Positions 45,248 to 53,873 of a stretch of DNA of 53,873 nt are shown here, one piece after another. The stretch comes from Alphaproteobacteria bacterium (lineage in GTDB: Bacteria; Pseudomonadota; Alphaproteobacteria; Rickettsiales; UBA3002). A model generated the notes under the pieces. That model was not told the DNA's origin, did no database searches, and was given only the letters and a program-made list of their open reading frames with translations. How positions within the stretch are numbered: position 1 is the stretch's first letter; each line of letters opens with the position of its first letter. The stretch is taken from contig JALHRI010000007.1 of the NCBI GenBank assembly GCA_022841525.1, positions 1 through 53,873 on the forward strand. Direction: 5' to 3'. Both the position numbers and the translations under genes were made by a program.

Positions 45248-45753
45248 CTCTGGGGGCGAGATGTGTATAGGCAGACAACCAGTCTAATACACTGATTAAT
45301 AATCATTTAATACAAGCGCCGATCCACACTTATTTCCTGATTGACGCATGTTTCTAACCCACTAACCTATCCCCAAGCAATGTGGTCAGTTTTCCACGCA
45401 TCTGTGACGAAACTACCACTATATATAGTGTTCATGATTTTTTCTTGACAGGGGATATTACGCATCATTCTCATGATATGACCAATTGATTTATTTTGAC
45501 AATTATCATTTCAAGTGAAATTTGTCGGCGGTGGATCACTTTTCATGCTAGACGGATGAGACACAATATGTAGTATGCACTTCGTTGCGACGAACCATGC
45601 GTTCTAGTCGGTCACGTCATGCAACGATGAGCAGATTCGTAAGTTGGTTCTGCATTCCTGGTAGCTTCAGGATGTAGTAGCCTTCCTGCCCCGTAAAACG
45701 GGCTGGCGCTTACAATAAAACGATATATAATAATAACTTAAACGGGGTGGACC
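45248..45753. promoter_or_regulatory. 506-base leader and promoter region of the nrd operon
   Basis: No gene is seen. The stretch is AT-rich in its first half. It holds two NrdR-box candidates, two TTGACA hexamers (45445-45450 and 45496-45501) without a convincing -10, and an imperfect inverted repeat around ATTTCAAGTGAAAT (45498-45526). It also holds a hairpin, CCCCGTAAAACGGG, near 45690. The long leader suggests regulation at several levels. No cobalamin riboswitch motif was recognised. Confidence 0.45.
45415..45432 (+). promoter_or_regulatory. Candidate NrdR box upstream of nrdA
   Basis: ACCACTATATATAGTGTT is close to the NrdR box consensus (ACAC-type ends around an ATATAT core) and is nearly palindromic. 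It lies about 320 bases before nrdA. A second, weaker candidate, ACACAATATGTAGTAT, lies at 45561-45576. NrdR boxes usually come as a pair about 31 bases apart, so the 144-base spacing is unusual. Confidence 0.5.
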
Positions 45754-47550
45754 ATGCCGCAATTTCAGATTCAGACCAACACGGCCCGCGATGCGAACCT
45801 GACCGATTTCGGTAAGGCCACGCTGGACGACCGCTATTTGCTGCCGGAAGAAAACTATCAGGATCTGTTTGCCCGCGTGGCGAGCTTCTATGCAGATGAT
45901 GAAGCGCATGCCAGCCGCATCTACGACTATATCAGCCGCATGTGGTTTATGCCCGCCACCCCCATTCTATCGAACGGTGGCACCAACCGCGGCCTGCCCA
46001 TTTCCTGCTTCCTCAATGAAACGCAGGATTCTTTGAACGGCATTGTCGATCTGTGGAATGAGAATGTCTGGCTCGCCAGCCGCGGAGGTGGCATTGGTTC
46101 GTACTGGGGCAATCTGCGCTCTTTGGGCGAAAAAGTTGGCCGTAACGGCAAAACCTCAGGCGTGGTGCCTTTCGTGCGCGTGCAGGATTCGCTCACCCTG
46201 GCCATTTCGCAAGGCAGCTTGCGCCGTGGTTCCTCGGCTGTTTACCTGGATATTTCGCACCCGGAAATTGAAGAATTCATTGATATTCGCAGGCCCACCG
46301 GTGGTGATCCCAACCGCAAAGCCCTCAACCTCCATCACGGCGTTGCGGTGACTGATGCCTTCATGGAAGCGGTTGAAAAAGACGAAAAGTGGGATTTGCT
46401 TTCACCCAAAGACAAGCACGTGGTGGAAACCGTTAAAGCGCGCGATTTGTGGGCGAAATTGCTCACCACCCGCATTGAAACCGGCGAGCCTTACATTATT
46501 TTCATCGATACGGTGAATAAGGCCATTCCGGAGCATCACAAGCAATTAAACCTCACCGTAAAAATGAGCAATCTGTGCAGTGAAATCACCCTGCCCACCG
46601 GCCTTGATCACTTAGGCGGTGACCGCACGGCAGTGTGCTGCTTAAGCTCGCTGAATGTGGAATATTTCGACGAGTGGAAAGATCACCCCACCATGATCGA
46701 AGATGTCATGCGCTTTTTGGATAATGTGCTTAGCGACTTTATCGAAAACGCACCCGATAGCATGAAGCGCGCCACCTACTCGGCAATGCGCGAGCGCTCG
46801 GTTGGTCTTGGGATTATGGGTTTTCATTCCTACCTGCAAAGCAAAATGATTCCGTTTGAATCGGTGATGGCGAAAGTGTGGAACAAGAAAATGTTCGAAC
46901 ATATTCGCAAAGGCGCCGATGCAGCATCCGTGAAGCTCGCGCATGAGCGCGGCGCGTGCCCCGATGCCGCCGATTGCGGCGTGATGGAGCGTTTTTCCAA
47001 CAAAATGGCAATCGCGCCGACGGCGTCGATCTCCATCATTTGCGGCAATGCGTCCCCAGGCATTGAGCCTTACGCCGCCAATGCCTTTACCCAAAAAACC
47101 CTCTCGGGCAGCTTTGTGGTGCGCAATAAATACCTCAAAGCGCTGCTTGCAGAAAAAGGCAAAGACACACCGGAAATCTGGTCATCGATCACGACCAACG
47201 AGGGCTCGGTGCAGCATTTTGACTTCCTCGATGAAAACGAGAAGCTGGTGTTCAAAACCGCCTACGAAATGGATCAGCGCTGGGTGATCGAGCACGCGGC
47301 CGATCGCACGCCGTTTGTGTGCCAGGCGCAGTCGGTCAACGTGTTTTTACCAGCGAACATCCACAAGCGCGATTTGCATGCCATTCACTTCATGGCATGG
47401 AAAAAAGGGGTGAAGAGTCTGTATTACTGCCGTTCGGCATCGATGCAGCGTTCCGACAAGGTTTCCCAAAAAATGCCGGAAATTCAAATGGAACTCAGCC
47501 TTAAAAACAAACAGGAAAATCCGTATGAAGAATGCCTAGCGTGCCAGTAA
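45754..47550 (+). CDS. nrdA: Ribonucleoside-diphosphate reductase, alpha subunit (class Ia)
   Basis: The 598-residue catalytic subunit reduces ribonucleoside diphosphates. The active-site cysteines are seen in LPISCFLNETQDS (first redox Cys), KMSNLCSEI (radical Cys with Asn and Glu) and TAVCCLSSLN (second redox Cys). The C-terminal CLACQ is the CxxC pair that exchanges with thioredoxin. Loop residues around RGSSAVYLDISHPEIEEFID are intact. It lacks the N-terminal ATP cone, as do short alphaproteobacterial relatives. A GGGGTGG stretch precedes the ATG. Confidence 0.95.
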   Translation: MPQFQIQTNTARDANLTDFGKATLDDRYLLPEENYQDLFARVASFYADDEAHASRIYDYISRMWFMPATPILSNGGTNRGLPISCFLNETQDSLNGIVDLWNENVWLASRGGGIGSYWGNLRSLGEKVGRNGKTSGVVPFVRVQDSLTLAISQGSLRRGSSAVYLDISHPEIEEFIDIRRPTGGDPNRKALNLHHGVAVTDAFMEAVEKDEKWDLLSPKDKHVVETVKARDLWAKLLTTRIETGEPYIIFIDTVNKAIPEHHKQLNLTVKMSNLCSEITLPTGLDHLGGDRTAVCCLSSLNVEYFDEWKDHPTMIEDVMRFLDNVLSDFIENAPDSMKRATYSAMRERSVGLGIMGFHSYLQSKMIPFESVMAKVWNKKMFEHIRKGADAASVKLAHERGACPDAADCGVMERFSNKMAIAPTASISIICGNASPGIEPYAANAFTQKTLSGSFVVRNKYLKALLAEKGKDTPEIWSSITTNEGSVQHFDFLDENEKLVFKTAYEMDQRWVIEHAADRTPFVCQAQSVNVFLPANIHKRDLHAIHFMAWKKGVKSLYYCRSASMQRSDKVSQKMPEIQMELSLKNKQENPYEECLACQ

Positions 47551-47623
47551 AACTTGCGCTAGGAAGATGCTTAAGGCGCTGCCTTTTCCTCGCGCCGAAG
47601 TTTAACCAAAGGAGTGACTAACC

Positions 47624-47992
47624 ATGACTGAGAAATCGAATAACAAAACCCTGCTAATGGTCATTGCTGCTGTAGTGATCGTTGTCCTCGCTGTGCTCGG
47701 CCTCGGCGATAAGCCTGCAACCGATGCGATCGAAGGCGATGGCGCTGCGGTCGAAGGCACCGTTGAAGGCGCTGCCGATGCTGTAGAAGGCGCTGCGGAC
47801 GCTGCGGCGGATGCTGCTACCGATGCGGCCGGCGCTGCAGAAGGTGCTGCCGATGAAGCTGCTAAAGCTGCGGAAGAAGCTGCCGCTGCTGCCAAGCAAG
47901 CTGCAGATCAAGCCGTGGATGCAACCACCGATGCCGCAGCCGATGCCGCTGCTGAGACTCCTGCAGTCGAGGCTCCTGCCGCTGCGCAGTAG
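47624..47992 (+). CDS. Ala-rich single-span membrane protein between nrdA and nrdB
   Basis: I recognise no family for this 122-residue protein. A short polar N-terminus is followed by one membrane helix (about residues 9-27, LLMVIAAVVIVVLAVLGLG). The remaining 95 residues are nearly all Ala, Glu and Asp, in loose 11- and 4-residue periods (VEGAADA and DAAADAATDAA), and likely form a long amphipathic acidic helix outside the membrane. AAAGGAG before the ATG supports translation. A strong terminator follows it, so nrdB may be partly separately transcribed. Confidence 0.7.
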   Translation: MTEKSNNKTLLMVIAAVVIVVLAVLGLGDKPATDAIEGDGAAVEGTVEGAADAVEGAADAAADAATDAAGAAEGAADEAAKAAEEAAAAAKQAADQAVDATTDAAADAAAETPAVEAPAAAQ

Positions 47993-48002
47993 TTTTTGTA
48001 TC

Positions 48003-48034
48003 AGGAGCTTGCACTTCGCGTGCAGGCTCCTTTT
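48003..48034 (+). terminator. Intrinsic terminator between the Ala-rich gene and nrdB
   Basis: The stem GGAGCTTGCAC/GTGCAGGCTCC has a very stable TTCG loop and is followed by TTTT. The short T-run suggests partial read-through, which would let nrdA and nrdB remain coupled in unequal amounts. Confidence 0.85.
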
Positions 48035-48103
48035 CAAAAACGATTGCACAGATAATCGTACGTTCCTCCGCACGCATATTCATTGATTTTTTGGAGCACC
48101 CTC

Positions 48104-49087
48104 ATGGCACTTCTCGATGCAAAACCCATTTATAAACCCTTTGCCTACCCCTGGGCCTACGATGCGTGGTTGATGCAGCAACGCATTCACTGGTTACCGG
48201 AAGAAGTGCCGCTGGCCGATGATGTGCGCGACTGGAAAAAGAACCTGGAACCGGCAGAAAAAAATCTGCTTACCCAGATTTTCCGCTTCTTCACCCAGGC
48301 CGATATTGAGGTGAATAATTGCTACATGAAGCATTATTCGCAGGTGTTCAAACCCACCGAAGTGCAAATGATGCTCAGCGCGTTTTCCAACATGGAAACG
48401 GTGCATATCGCGGCCTACAGCCATTTGCTCGATACGATCGGCATGCCGGAAGCCGAATACCACGCCTTCATGAAATACAAAGAAATGAAGGACAAATACG
48501 ACTACATGCAGGAATTTAATGTCAACAGCCTGGAGAACATTGCCACCACGCTCGCCGTGTTTGGTGCCTTCACCGAAGGGCTGCAGCTGTTTGCCAGCTT
48601 CGCGATTTTGCTGAACTTCCCGCGCTTTGGTAAAATGAAGGGCATGGGTCAGATCGTGACCTGGTCGGCGCGCGATGAAACCCTGCACACCAACTCGATT
48701 ATCAAGCTGTTCAAAACCTTCTGCGACGAGCATCCGGAAGTGAACACTGAAGAGCTGCGTCAGCGCCTCTACGTGGCGTGCAACACGATTGTGACCCATG
48801 AAGACGCGTTTATCGATCTGGCCTTCGGTATGGGCGAAGTGCAAGGCCTGACGCCCAACGAGGTGAAGAGCTACATCCGCTTCATTGCTGATCGTCGCTT
48901 GAGCCAGCTGGGTCTGCAGCCGATGTATCAGATCGAGAAAAACCCGCTGCCCTGGCTGGATGATATGCTCAACGGCGTCGAGCACGCGAACTTCTTTGAA
49001 AACCGCGTGACCGAATATACCAAAGCCGCAACCCAAGGCTCATGGGACGAGGCCTTCGCCCTCCACGACGCCAAAGACGCGGCGTAG
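48104..49087 (+). CDS. nrdB: Ribonucleoside-diphosphate reductase, beta subunit (class Ia)
   Basis: The 327-residue ferritin-like subunit holds the radical cofactor. Metal ligands D67 (TQADIEVNN), E98 and H101 (NMETVHIAAY) and the radical tyrosine Y105 are present; later ligands lie in LQLFASFAILL-adjacent helices and WSARDETLHTN. The tyrosine marks a diiron- or dimanganese-tyrosyl class I enzyme rather than a Tyr-less subtype. The ATG at 48104 follows a TTGGAG site; the longer frame would begin in the spacer. Confidence 0.95.
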   Translation: MALLDAKPIYKPFAYPWAYDAWLMQQRIHWLPEEVPLADDVRDWKKNLEPAEKNLLTQIFRFFTQADIEVNNCYMKHYSQVFKPTEVQMMLSAFSNMETVHIAAYSHLLDTIGMPEAEYHAFMKYKEMKDKYDYMQEFNVNSLENIATTLAVFGAFTEGLQLFASFAILLNFPRFGKMKGMGQIVTWSARDETLHTNSIIKLFKTFCDEHPEVNTEELRQRLYVACNTIVTHEDAFIDLAFGMGEVQGLTPNEVKSYIRFIADRRLSQLGLQPMYQIEKNPLPWLDDMLNGVEHANFFENRVTEYTKAATQGSWDEAFALHDAKDAA

Positions 49088-49100
49088 AAAAAATTATCGT

Positions 49101-49168
49101 GTCATCCTGAACGTAGTGAAGGATCTCCATCTATAACAGGTAGATCCTTCGTTTCACTCAGGATGACA
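49101..49168. repeat. TCATCCTGAACG-type palindrome between nrdB and the SPFH gene
   Basis: TGTCATCCTGAACGTAGTGA pairs with TTCACTCAGGATGACA, and AAGGATCT with AGATCCTT; ACAGG at the centre forms the loop. Relatives are at 11213-11284 and 38952-39021. Confidence 0.9.
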
Positions 49169-49189
49169 TTTTAGTCAGAAAGAGACATC

Positions 49190-50164
49190 ATGAGCTTTAC
49201 CGCATTTTTATTTCTGGTGCTGGGCTTTATCGCCTTTCTCATCATCACCAAAGGCGTCAAAATCGTGCCGCAGCAAAGCGCGTGGATCATCGAAAAACTC
49301 GGCCGCTTTGACCGCAAGCTCGAGCCCGGCCTGAACATTCTGATTCCGTTTATCGAGCGCGTGGCCTACCGCCATTCCTTAAAAGAATTCGCCTACGACG
49401 TGCAGGAGCAACCTGCCATCACACGCGACAACGTCACGCTGATGATGGATGGTATTCTCTACATCCGCATCATTGATCCGATTCAGGCCAGCTACGGCGT
49501 GGCTGATCCGGTCTATGCGGTCAGCCAGCTGGCGCAAACCACCATGCGCTCGGAAATTGGCAAACTCACCCTCGATGAGTGCTTTGAAGAGCGCGAGCGG
49601 CTGAACGCCAACATCGTCACCGCCATCAATCAGGCCGCGCAAAGCTGGGGCATTCAGTGCATGCGTTATGAAATTAAAAACATCACGCCGCCGGAAACCG
49701 TGCTCAAGGCGATGGAGCTGCAAATGGCTGCCGAGCGCCGCAAACGTTCAGAAATTCTGGAATCCGAAGGTCAGCGGCAGTCGAAAATCAACGTCGCGGA
49801 GGGCAATAAACAAGAAGTGGTGCTGCAATCGGAAGCCGCCCTCACCGATCAGGTCAACCGCGCCAAAGGTGAGGCCGAGGCGATCATCGCCGTGGCACAG
49901 GCTACCGCTCAGGGTATTGAGCATATTGCCGCAGCCATTTCCAAAACCGGCGGTCACGATGCAGTGGCGCTGCGCGTGGCGGAAAGCTACGTTGCGGCGT
50001 TTGAGAAATTGGCCAAAACCTCCACCACCGTGCTGCTGCCCGCCAATGCCGGCGACGCCGGTTCGATGGTCGCACAAGCCCTCACCGTGTTTGATCAGCT
50101 GCGCGCCAGCAAAGCGGCAAGCGCCGGAGCTTCCGGCAAGCCCTCACCGTGGGGCGGTGCGTAG
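49190..50164 (+). CDS. SPFH/stomatin-family membrane protein (paraslipin, QmcA-like)
   Basis: The 324-residue protein has one N-terminal membrane helix (about residues 3-21), then the SPFH domain with KIVPQQSAWIIEKLGRFDRK, PGLNILIPFIERVAYRHSLK and RDNVTLMMDGILYIRIIDP. A coiled-coil region rich in Ala, Glu and Lys follows (MELQMAAERRKRSEILESEG). Such proteins form cage- or raft-like scaffolds in the membrane. No NfeD partner gene is adjacent, which is a departure from many operons of this kind. The palindrome upstream separates it from nrdB. Confidence 0.92.
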   Translation: MSFTAFLFLVLGFIAFLIITKGVKIVPQQSAWIIEKLGRFDRKLEPGLNILIPFIERVAYRHSLKEFAYDVQEQPAITRDNVTLMMDGILYIRIIDPIQASYGVADPVYAVSQLAQTTMRSEIGKLTLDECFEERERLNANIVTAINQAAQSWGIQCMRYEIKNITPPETVLKAMELQMAAERRKRSEILESEGQRQSKINVAEGNKQEVVLQSEAALTDQVNRAKGEAEAIIAVAQATAQGIEHIAAAISKTGGHDAVALRVAESYVAAFEKLAKTSTTVLLPANAGDAGSMVAQALTVFDQLRASKAASAGASGKPSPWGGA

Positions 50165-50226
50165 GCTCTAACGCCTACCGCTGGGCTGCTTTGTCGCTTC
50201 GCTGTGCGCAGTGACGCTACGGCATT

Positions 50227-50264
50227 GTCATTGCGAGAAAACTTGTTTTCGAAGCAATCCAGCT
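50227..50264. repeat. GTCATTGCGAG-type REP arm
   Basis: GTCATTGCGAGAAAACTTGT followed by TTTCGAAGCAATCCAGC is a short hairpin (AAAACTTGTTTT-type centre), a relative of 25947-26011. It lies in the spacer before the yej operon. Confidence 0.8.
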
Positions 50265-50403
50265 TACAGCGATCAGCTTTTTGCGCAGACTTGCCATTGC
50301 TGATCATCCTTCATTCTCGTGAACAAATTTGCACGCAAGGTCATACACACCCGTGGCTGATCTGATTGGCAAGCGTTGCATACTATGCTTAAGCTTACGC
50401 GCG

Positions 50404-52245
50404 ATGAACCGACTGCGTACATATGTGTTTCTGATGGCAGCTTGCCTGAGTACGCTGGCGCACGCCGCACCTGCTGAGCCGGTATTTGGCGCGTGGCAGC
50501 ACGCGATCACCGTGTACGGCGCGGCGAAGTACCCGCCCGGATTTTCGCATTTTTCCTATGTCAACCCGAACGCACCCAAGGGCGGCACGCTGAAACTTGC
50601 GTACCTTTCGGCGTTTGATTCGCTCAATCCCTATATCTTAAAAGGCGTGCCGGCACCGGGTATGAATTTCGTGTTCCAAAGCCTTATGGAGCCTTCCTAC
50701 GATGAGCCGCAAACCTATTACCCGCTGATCGCTACCCGTGTGCGCTTAGCGCGTGATAGAAGCGCGATGGAAGTGGAAATCAACCCCGCAGCGCGCTTTT
50801 CCGATGGCCGCCACATCACCGCTGATGACGTGGTATTTTCGCTGAACATGCTCAAAACCAAGGGGCATCCCGCCTACCGGATTTATTATCAGCCGGTGGC
50901 TTCGGCCAAAGCACTCGATGTGCGCACGGTGCGCTTTACCTTCGCGGATACGACCATGCGCGAACTGCCGCTGCTCATCGCCGCCCTGCCGGTGTTGCCG
51001 CAGCATTTTTTCGCTGCGCAGCCGTTTGATAAAACCAGCTTACGGCCGATGATCGGCAGCGGGCCTTACGTGGTCTCGCAGGTGATTGCCGGTAAATCGC
51101 TCACCCTCACGCGCGACGGGCACTACTGGGCGAAAAACCTACCCAGCCAGCGCGGGCGCTTTAATTTTGATCGCATCAAGTTCGATGTGTACCGCGATGA
51201 TGTGGTCGCACTTGAAGCGATTAAATCCGGACAGATTCATTTTTACGAAGAATATATCGCGCGTAATTTTGCCACTGCCTACAACATCCCGGCGGTGCGT
51301 CGTGGCGATCTTTTGAAGCTGCGCATTCCGCATAAAATTCCGCGCGGCATGCAGGCCTTTATTTTCAATCTGCGCAAAAGCAAATTTGCCGACGCCCGCG
51401 TGCGCGAAGCCATTGGCCTGACGCTGGATTTTGAGTGGATGAACAAGCGCCTGTTTTACGATGCCTACACGCGTGGGCAGAGCTTTTTTCCCAATACGGA
51501 ATTTGCCGCCACCATGCCCATTACCTACGGCGAGCGCGTGCTGCTGGATCCCGCGAAAGACGAAATTCCTCAAAGCGTGTTTGAAGCCCCCTACCGCGCG
51601 CCGGTGACCGATGGTTCGGGCTACGCGCGCAGTGCGCTGGAAAAAGCGCAGGCACTGCTAAATGAGGCAGGCTGGGTCATGCAAGACGGCAAGCGCGTGC
51701 ATCAAACCACCGGCGAAGCACTCACGGTCGAGTTTCTGGTGCGCCAGCGCACGTTCGAGCGTGTGGTGGGCATTATGCGCAAAAATCTCGACCGCTTAGG
51801 CATTGCCTCCACCTTCCGCTACGTCGATGATTCGCAGTACCAAAAACGTGTCGATAGCCGCGATTTTGACATGGTGTCGATCTGGTGGAATCAGGGGCTG
51901 CATTATCCCGGTAACGAGCAATATAGCTTCTGGCATTCCTCGCAAAGCGCGGTGAAGGGTAGCCAGAATCTCGCCGGCCTAAAGCATCCGGCGATTGATC
52001 GTTTGGTCGAAAAAATTGCGCAGGCGCACAGCCTTGCCGATCTCACCCCCGCCGCGCGCGCGCTTGACCGCGTGCTGCTGGCGATGCACATCGTCATCCC
52101 GCACTGGAGTGTGGATGCCTGGCGGCTGGTGCACTGGAATCTGTTTGGTAAGCCGCGCATTCAGCCGCCCTATAATATCGCGCTGGATAGCTGGTGGCTG
52201 GCCAGCAAAACCCACCCCACCCAGCGCGAGGAGGAGCAGCCATGA
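50404..52245 (+). CDS. yejA: Oligopeptide ABC transporter substrate-binding protein, YejA-like
   Basis: The 613-residue secreted protein has a signal peptide (MNRLRTYVFLMAACLSTLAHA). The SBP family 5 fold follows, with FSHFSYVNPNAPKGGTLKLA, FDSLNPYILKGVP, FSDGRHITADDVVFSLNMLK and IRKNLDRLGI-like segments. YejA proteins bind peptides such as microcin C or oligopeptides. The ATG at 50404 is chosen because a signal peptide starts there. The stop overlaps the yejB start (ATGA). Confidence 0.9.
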   Translation: MNRLRTYVFLMAACLSTLAHAAPAEPVFGAWQHAITVYGAAKYPPGFSHFSYVNPNAPKGGTLKLAYLSAFDSLNPYILKGVPAPGMNFVFQSLMEPSYDEPQTYYPLIATRVRLARDRSAMEVEINPAARFSDGRHITADDVVFSLNMLKTKGHPAYRIYYQPVASAKALDVRTVRFTFADTTMRELPLLIAALPVLPQHFFAAQPFDKTSLRPMIGSGPYVVSQVIAGKSLTLTRDGHYWAKNLPSQRGRFNFDRIKFDVYRDDVVALEAIKSGQIHFYEEYIARNFATAYNIPAVRRGDLLKLRIPHKIPRGMQAFIFNLRKSKFADARVREAIGLTLDFEWMNKRLFYDAYTRGQSFFPNTEFAATMPITYGERVLLDPAKDEIPQSVFEAPYRAPVTDGSGYARSALEKAQALLNEAGWVMQDGKRVHQTTGEALTVEFLVRQRTFERVVGIMRKNLDRLGIASTFRYVDDSQYQKRVDSRDFDMVSIWWNQGLHYPGNEQYSFWHSSQSAVKGSQNLAGLKHPAIDRLVEKIAQAHSLADLTPAARALDRVLLAMHIVIPHWSVDAWRLVHWNLFGKPRIQPPYNIALDSWWLASKTHPTQREEEQP

Positions 52246-53342
52246 CCAGTTACATTCTGCGCCGTTTGCTGCTGCTTATCCCTACCCTGCTTGGTATTTT
52301 GCTGATTAATTTTGCGATGATTCAGGCCGCACCCGGCGGGCCGGTAGAAAGTTTGGTTGCCAAACTCACCCAGCCCGGCGGCGGACTGGCTGAGCGCACC
52401 GGCGGCGGTGGCGATGTGGGCGGTGGCGCCACAGGCGCTTCCAGCCAGAGCCAAACTGCGCCGGATTACCGCGGCGCGCAGGGCATCGACCCGGCGATGC
52501 TGACCGAAATAAAAAAACATTACGGCTTTGATCAACCGGTGACGACGCGCTTTTTGATCATGCTCAAAAACTATGCGCAGTTTGATTTTGGCACCAGCTT
52601 CTTCCGCGACGAGCGCGTGATCTCGCTGATTGCCGATAAACTGCCGGTCTCGATTTCGCTGGGCTTATGGACCACGCTGATCGTCTATCTGATCTCGATT
52701 CCGCTGGGCATTCGCAAAGCCGTGAGAGACGGATCGCGCTTTGATATGATTACCAGCACGCTGGTGGTGATTGGTCAGGCCGTGCCCGGATTTTTGTTCG
52801 CCGTACTGCTTTTAATCGTGTTCGCCGGTGGCTCGTACGTGCAGTGGTTTCCGCTGCGCGGACTGGTCAGCGAAGGCTGGGATGATTTTTCCTGGCCGAT
52901 GAAAATCGCCGATTATTTCTGGCATCTGGTACTGCCGGTGCTTTCCATGGTGATTGGTGGCTTTGCCTCGCTGACGTTACTCACCAAAAACTCCTTCATC
53001 GAAGAAATTTCCAAGCACTATGTGCTCACCGCACGCGCAAAAGGTTTGCCGGAAAACCGCGTGCTGTACCGCCACGTGTTTCGTAACGCCATGCTGATTG
53101 TCATTGCCGGGCTTCCCGCAGCCCTCTTATCCATTTTATTCACCAGCGCGTTGTTGATCGAGGTCATTTTCTCGCTCGACGGGCTGGGGCTGCTGGGCTT
53201 TGAAGCCGCCGTCAGCCGCGACTATCCGGTGATGTTCGGCACGCTGTTTATCTTCACGCTTATCGGCTTAGTATTCAAACTTCTCGGCGATATTTGCTAC
53301 ATGCTGATCGATCCGCGTATTGATTTTGAAAGGCGTAGCTAA
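52242..53342 (+). CDS. yejB: Peptide ABC transporter permease, YejB-like
   Basis: The 366-residue inner-membrane permease begins MTSYILRRLLLLIPTLLGIL. A Gly-rich loop of about 45 residues in the first periplasmic region (near residues 45-85) follows, as is usual for YejB. The EAA-loop-like motif that contacts the ATPase is in the cytoplasmic segment around YVLTARAKGLPENRVLYRHV. The ATG at 52242 is set by overlap with the yejA stop. Its own stop overlaps the yejE start (TAATG). Confidence 0.92.
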   Translation: MTSYILRRLLLLIPTLLGILLINFAMIQAAPGGPVESLVAKLTQPGGGLAERTGGGGDVGGGATGASSQSQTAPDYRGAQGIDPAMLTEIKKHYGFDQPVTTRFLIMLKNYAQFDFGTSFFRDERVISLIADKLPVSISLGLWTTLIVYLISIPLGIRKAVRDGSRFDMITSTLVVIGQAVPGFLFAVLLLIVFAGGSYVQWFPLRGLVSEGWDDFSWPMKIADYFWHLVLPVLSMVIGGFASLTLLTKNSFIEEISKHYVLTARAKGLPENRVLYRHVFRNAMLIVIAGLPAALLSILFTSALLIEVIFSLDGLGLLGFEAAVSRDYPVMFGTLFIFTLIGLVFKLLGDICYMLIDPRIDFERRS

Positions 53343-53873
53343 TGCAGAGCGCTCGCAGAGAACTGCTTCATCACCGCTGGCGAACCTTTCGCGCCAATCG
53401 TCGCGGCTTTATTTCTTTTGTGCTGCTCACCCTGATTTTTCTCACCAGCCTGTTTGCGGAAATCATCGCCAATGATAAGCCGGTGTTCGTATCCTACAAA
53501 GGCCGCTGGCTGTTTCCGTTTGCGGTATCTTACGCGGAAAATACCACTTTTGGCGGCACGCTGGAGTCGGAAGCCGACTACACCGACCCATGGACGATTT
53601 CGGAAATTAACGCCCACGGCTACGCCATCTGGCCACCGATTCGCTTCAGTTACCGCACCATCAATTTCAACATCGAGCGCGCGCCTTCACCGCCGGACGG
53701 GGCGAATCTGTTAGGCACCGACGATCAGGGGCGCGACGTGCTGGCGCGGGCGCTCTACGGCACGCGCACGTCGCTATCCTTTGCGCTGCTGCTGGTATCC
53801 ATCTCCAGCGTGATTGGCGTGACCCTCGGCGCGCTGCAAGGCTATTACGGCGGCACGCTCGATCTGCTCATGC
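53342..53873 (+). CDS. yejE: Peptide ABC transporter permease, YejE-like, partial (3' end off window)
   Basis: An open frame runs from the ATG at 53342 to the right edge, 177 codons without a stop. It has the YejE opening (HHRWRTFRANRRGFISFVLL then a membrane helix), the periplasmic block SYAENTTFGGTLESEADYTD, and GANLLGTDDQGRDVLARALY, a hallmark of DppC/OppC/YejE-type permeases. The gene starts within the yejB stop codon, so a yejABE(F) operon is expected; the ATPase yejF would follow outside the window. Confidence 0.9.
   Translation, partial: MQSARRELLHHRWRTFRANRRGFISFVLLTLIFLTSLFAEIIANDKPVFVSYKGRWLFPFAVSYAENTTFGGTLESEADYTDPWTISEINAHGYAIWPPIRFSYRTINFNIERAPSPPDGANLLGTDDQGRDVLARALYGTRTSLSFALLLVSISSVIGVTLGALQGYYGGTLDLLM

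Noticed and set aside
45498-45526. Fur-type operator at the ATTTCAAGTGAAAT palindrome
   Set aside because: The match to the Fur consensus is poor and the gene downstream is an nrd operon; kept only as an unassigned inverted repeat.
45667-45909. Minus-strand 80-residue frame across the nrdA start
   Set aside because: It overlaps the conserved N-terminus of nrdA and the leader, with no start signal or recognisable domain.

Overview
The window is about 54 kb of gene-dense, GC-rich bacterial chromosome, most consistent with an alphaproteobacterium. The evidence is an ATP12-type F1-ATPase assembly chaperone, an NDUFAF5-like methyltransferase, a his cluster in the order hisB-DUF2628-hisH-(GNAT)-hisA-hisF-hisE, a GAF-containing nitrogen PTS enzyme I, a secY-adk-rpsM-rpsK-rpoA-rplQ run and a short class Ia ribonucleotide reductase. 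I cannot place it below class level from sequence alone. No rRNA, tRNA, CRISPR array, transposase or phage gene was recognised.

Layout. 1-6200: a partial TauD/TfdA-like oxygenase running off the left edge, then crcB, an RluC-type pseudouridine synthase, an inositol-monophosphatase-family phosphatase, ATP12, an SbtA-like permease and aquaporin. 6200-11030 (minus strand): secY, adk, rpsM, rpsK, rpoA, rplQ, with dispersed palindromic repeats in the spacers. 11390-25950: ptsP, an NMO/FabK-like flavoprotein, lysC, rimI-like, a TPR-methyltransferase, ubiG, a nitrilase-family amidase, comF, an NDUFAF5-like gene, gltA and mutY, mixed with small unknown genes. 26030-35900: thiC, an AT-rich unknown gene, small membrane genes, mutT, a GIY-YIG gene inside inverted repeats, argJ, a secreted parvulin and secA. 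36200-38900: a three-gene operon of unknown function. 39200-43850: the his operon plus a RutE-like nitroreductase. 44030-53873: manC-like, nrdA, an Ala-rich membrane protein, nrdB, an SPFH protein and a yejABE peptide/oligopeptide ABC importer that is cut by the right edge.

Three signals stand out. (1) PhoB-box-like sites (7-4-7 TTGTCAT direct repeats) lie before three unlinked sets of unknown membrane or coiled-coil genes (11389-11928, 19768-20517, 36212-38902), which suggests an undescribed phosphate-starvation regulon. (2) The 3' ends of two housekeeping genes, lysC and thiC, are duplicated downstream, and each duplication brackets an ORFan that looks AT-richer than its surroundings. One copy of each 3' end keeps the host gene intact. 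At thiC the distal copy is fused in frame to the beginning of a CoA-binding-protein gene. (3) Several families of palindromic repeats fill intergenic spacers, including those of the ribosomal operon. Two of them (AGTCGAG-type and ATTCGTGA-type) also lie in frame inside mutY and thiC, much as Rickettsia palindromic elements do.
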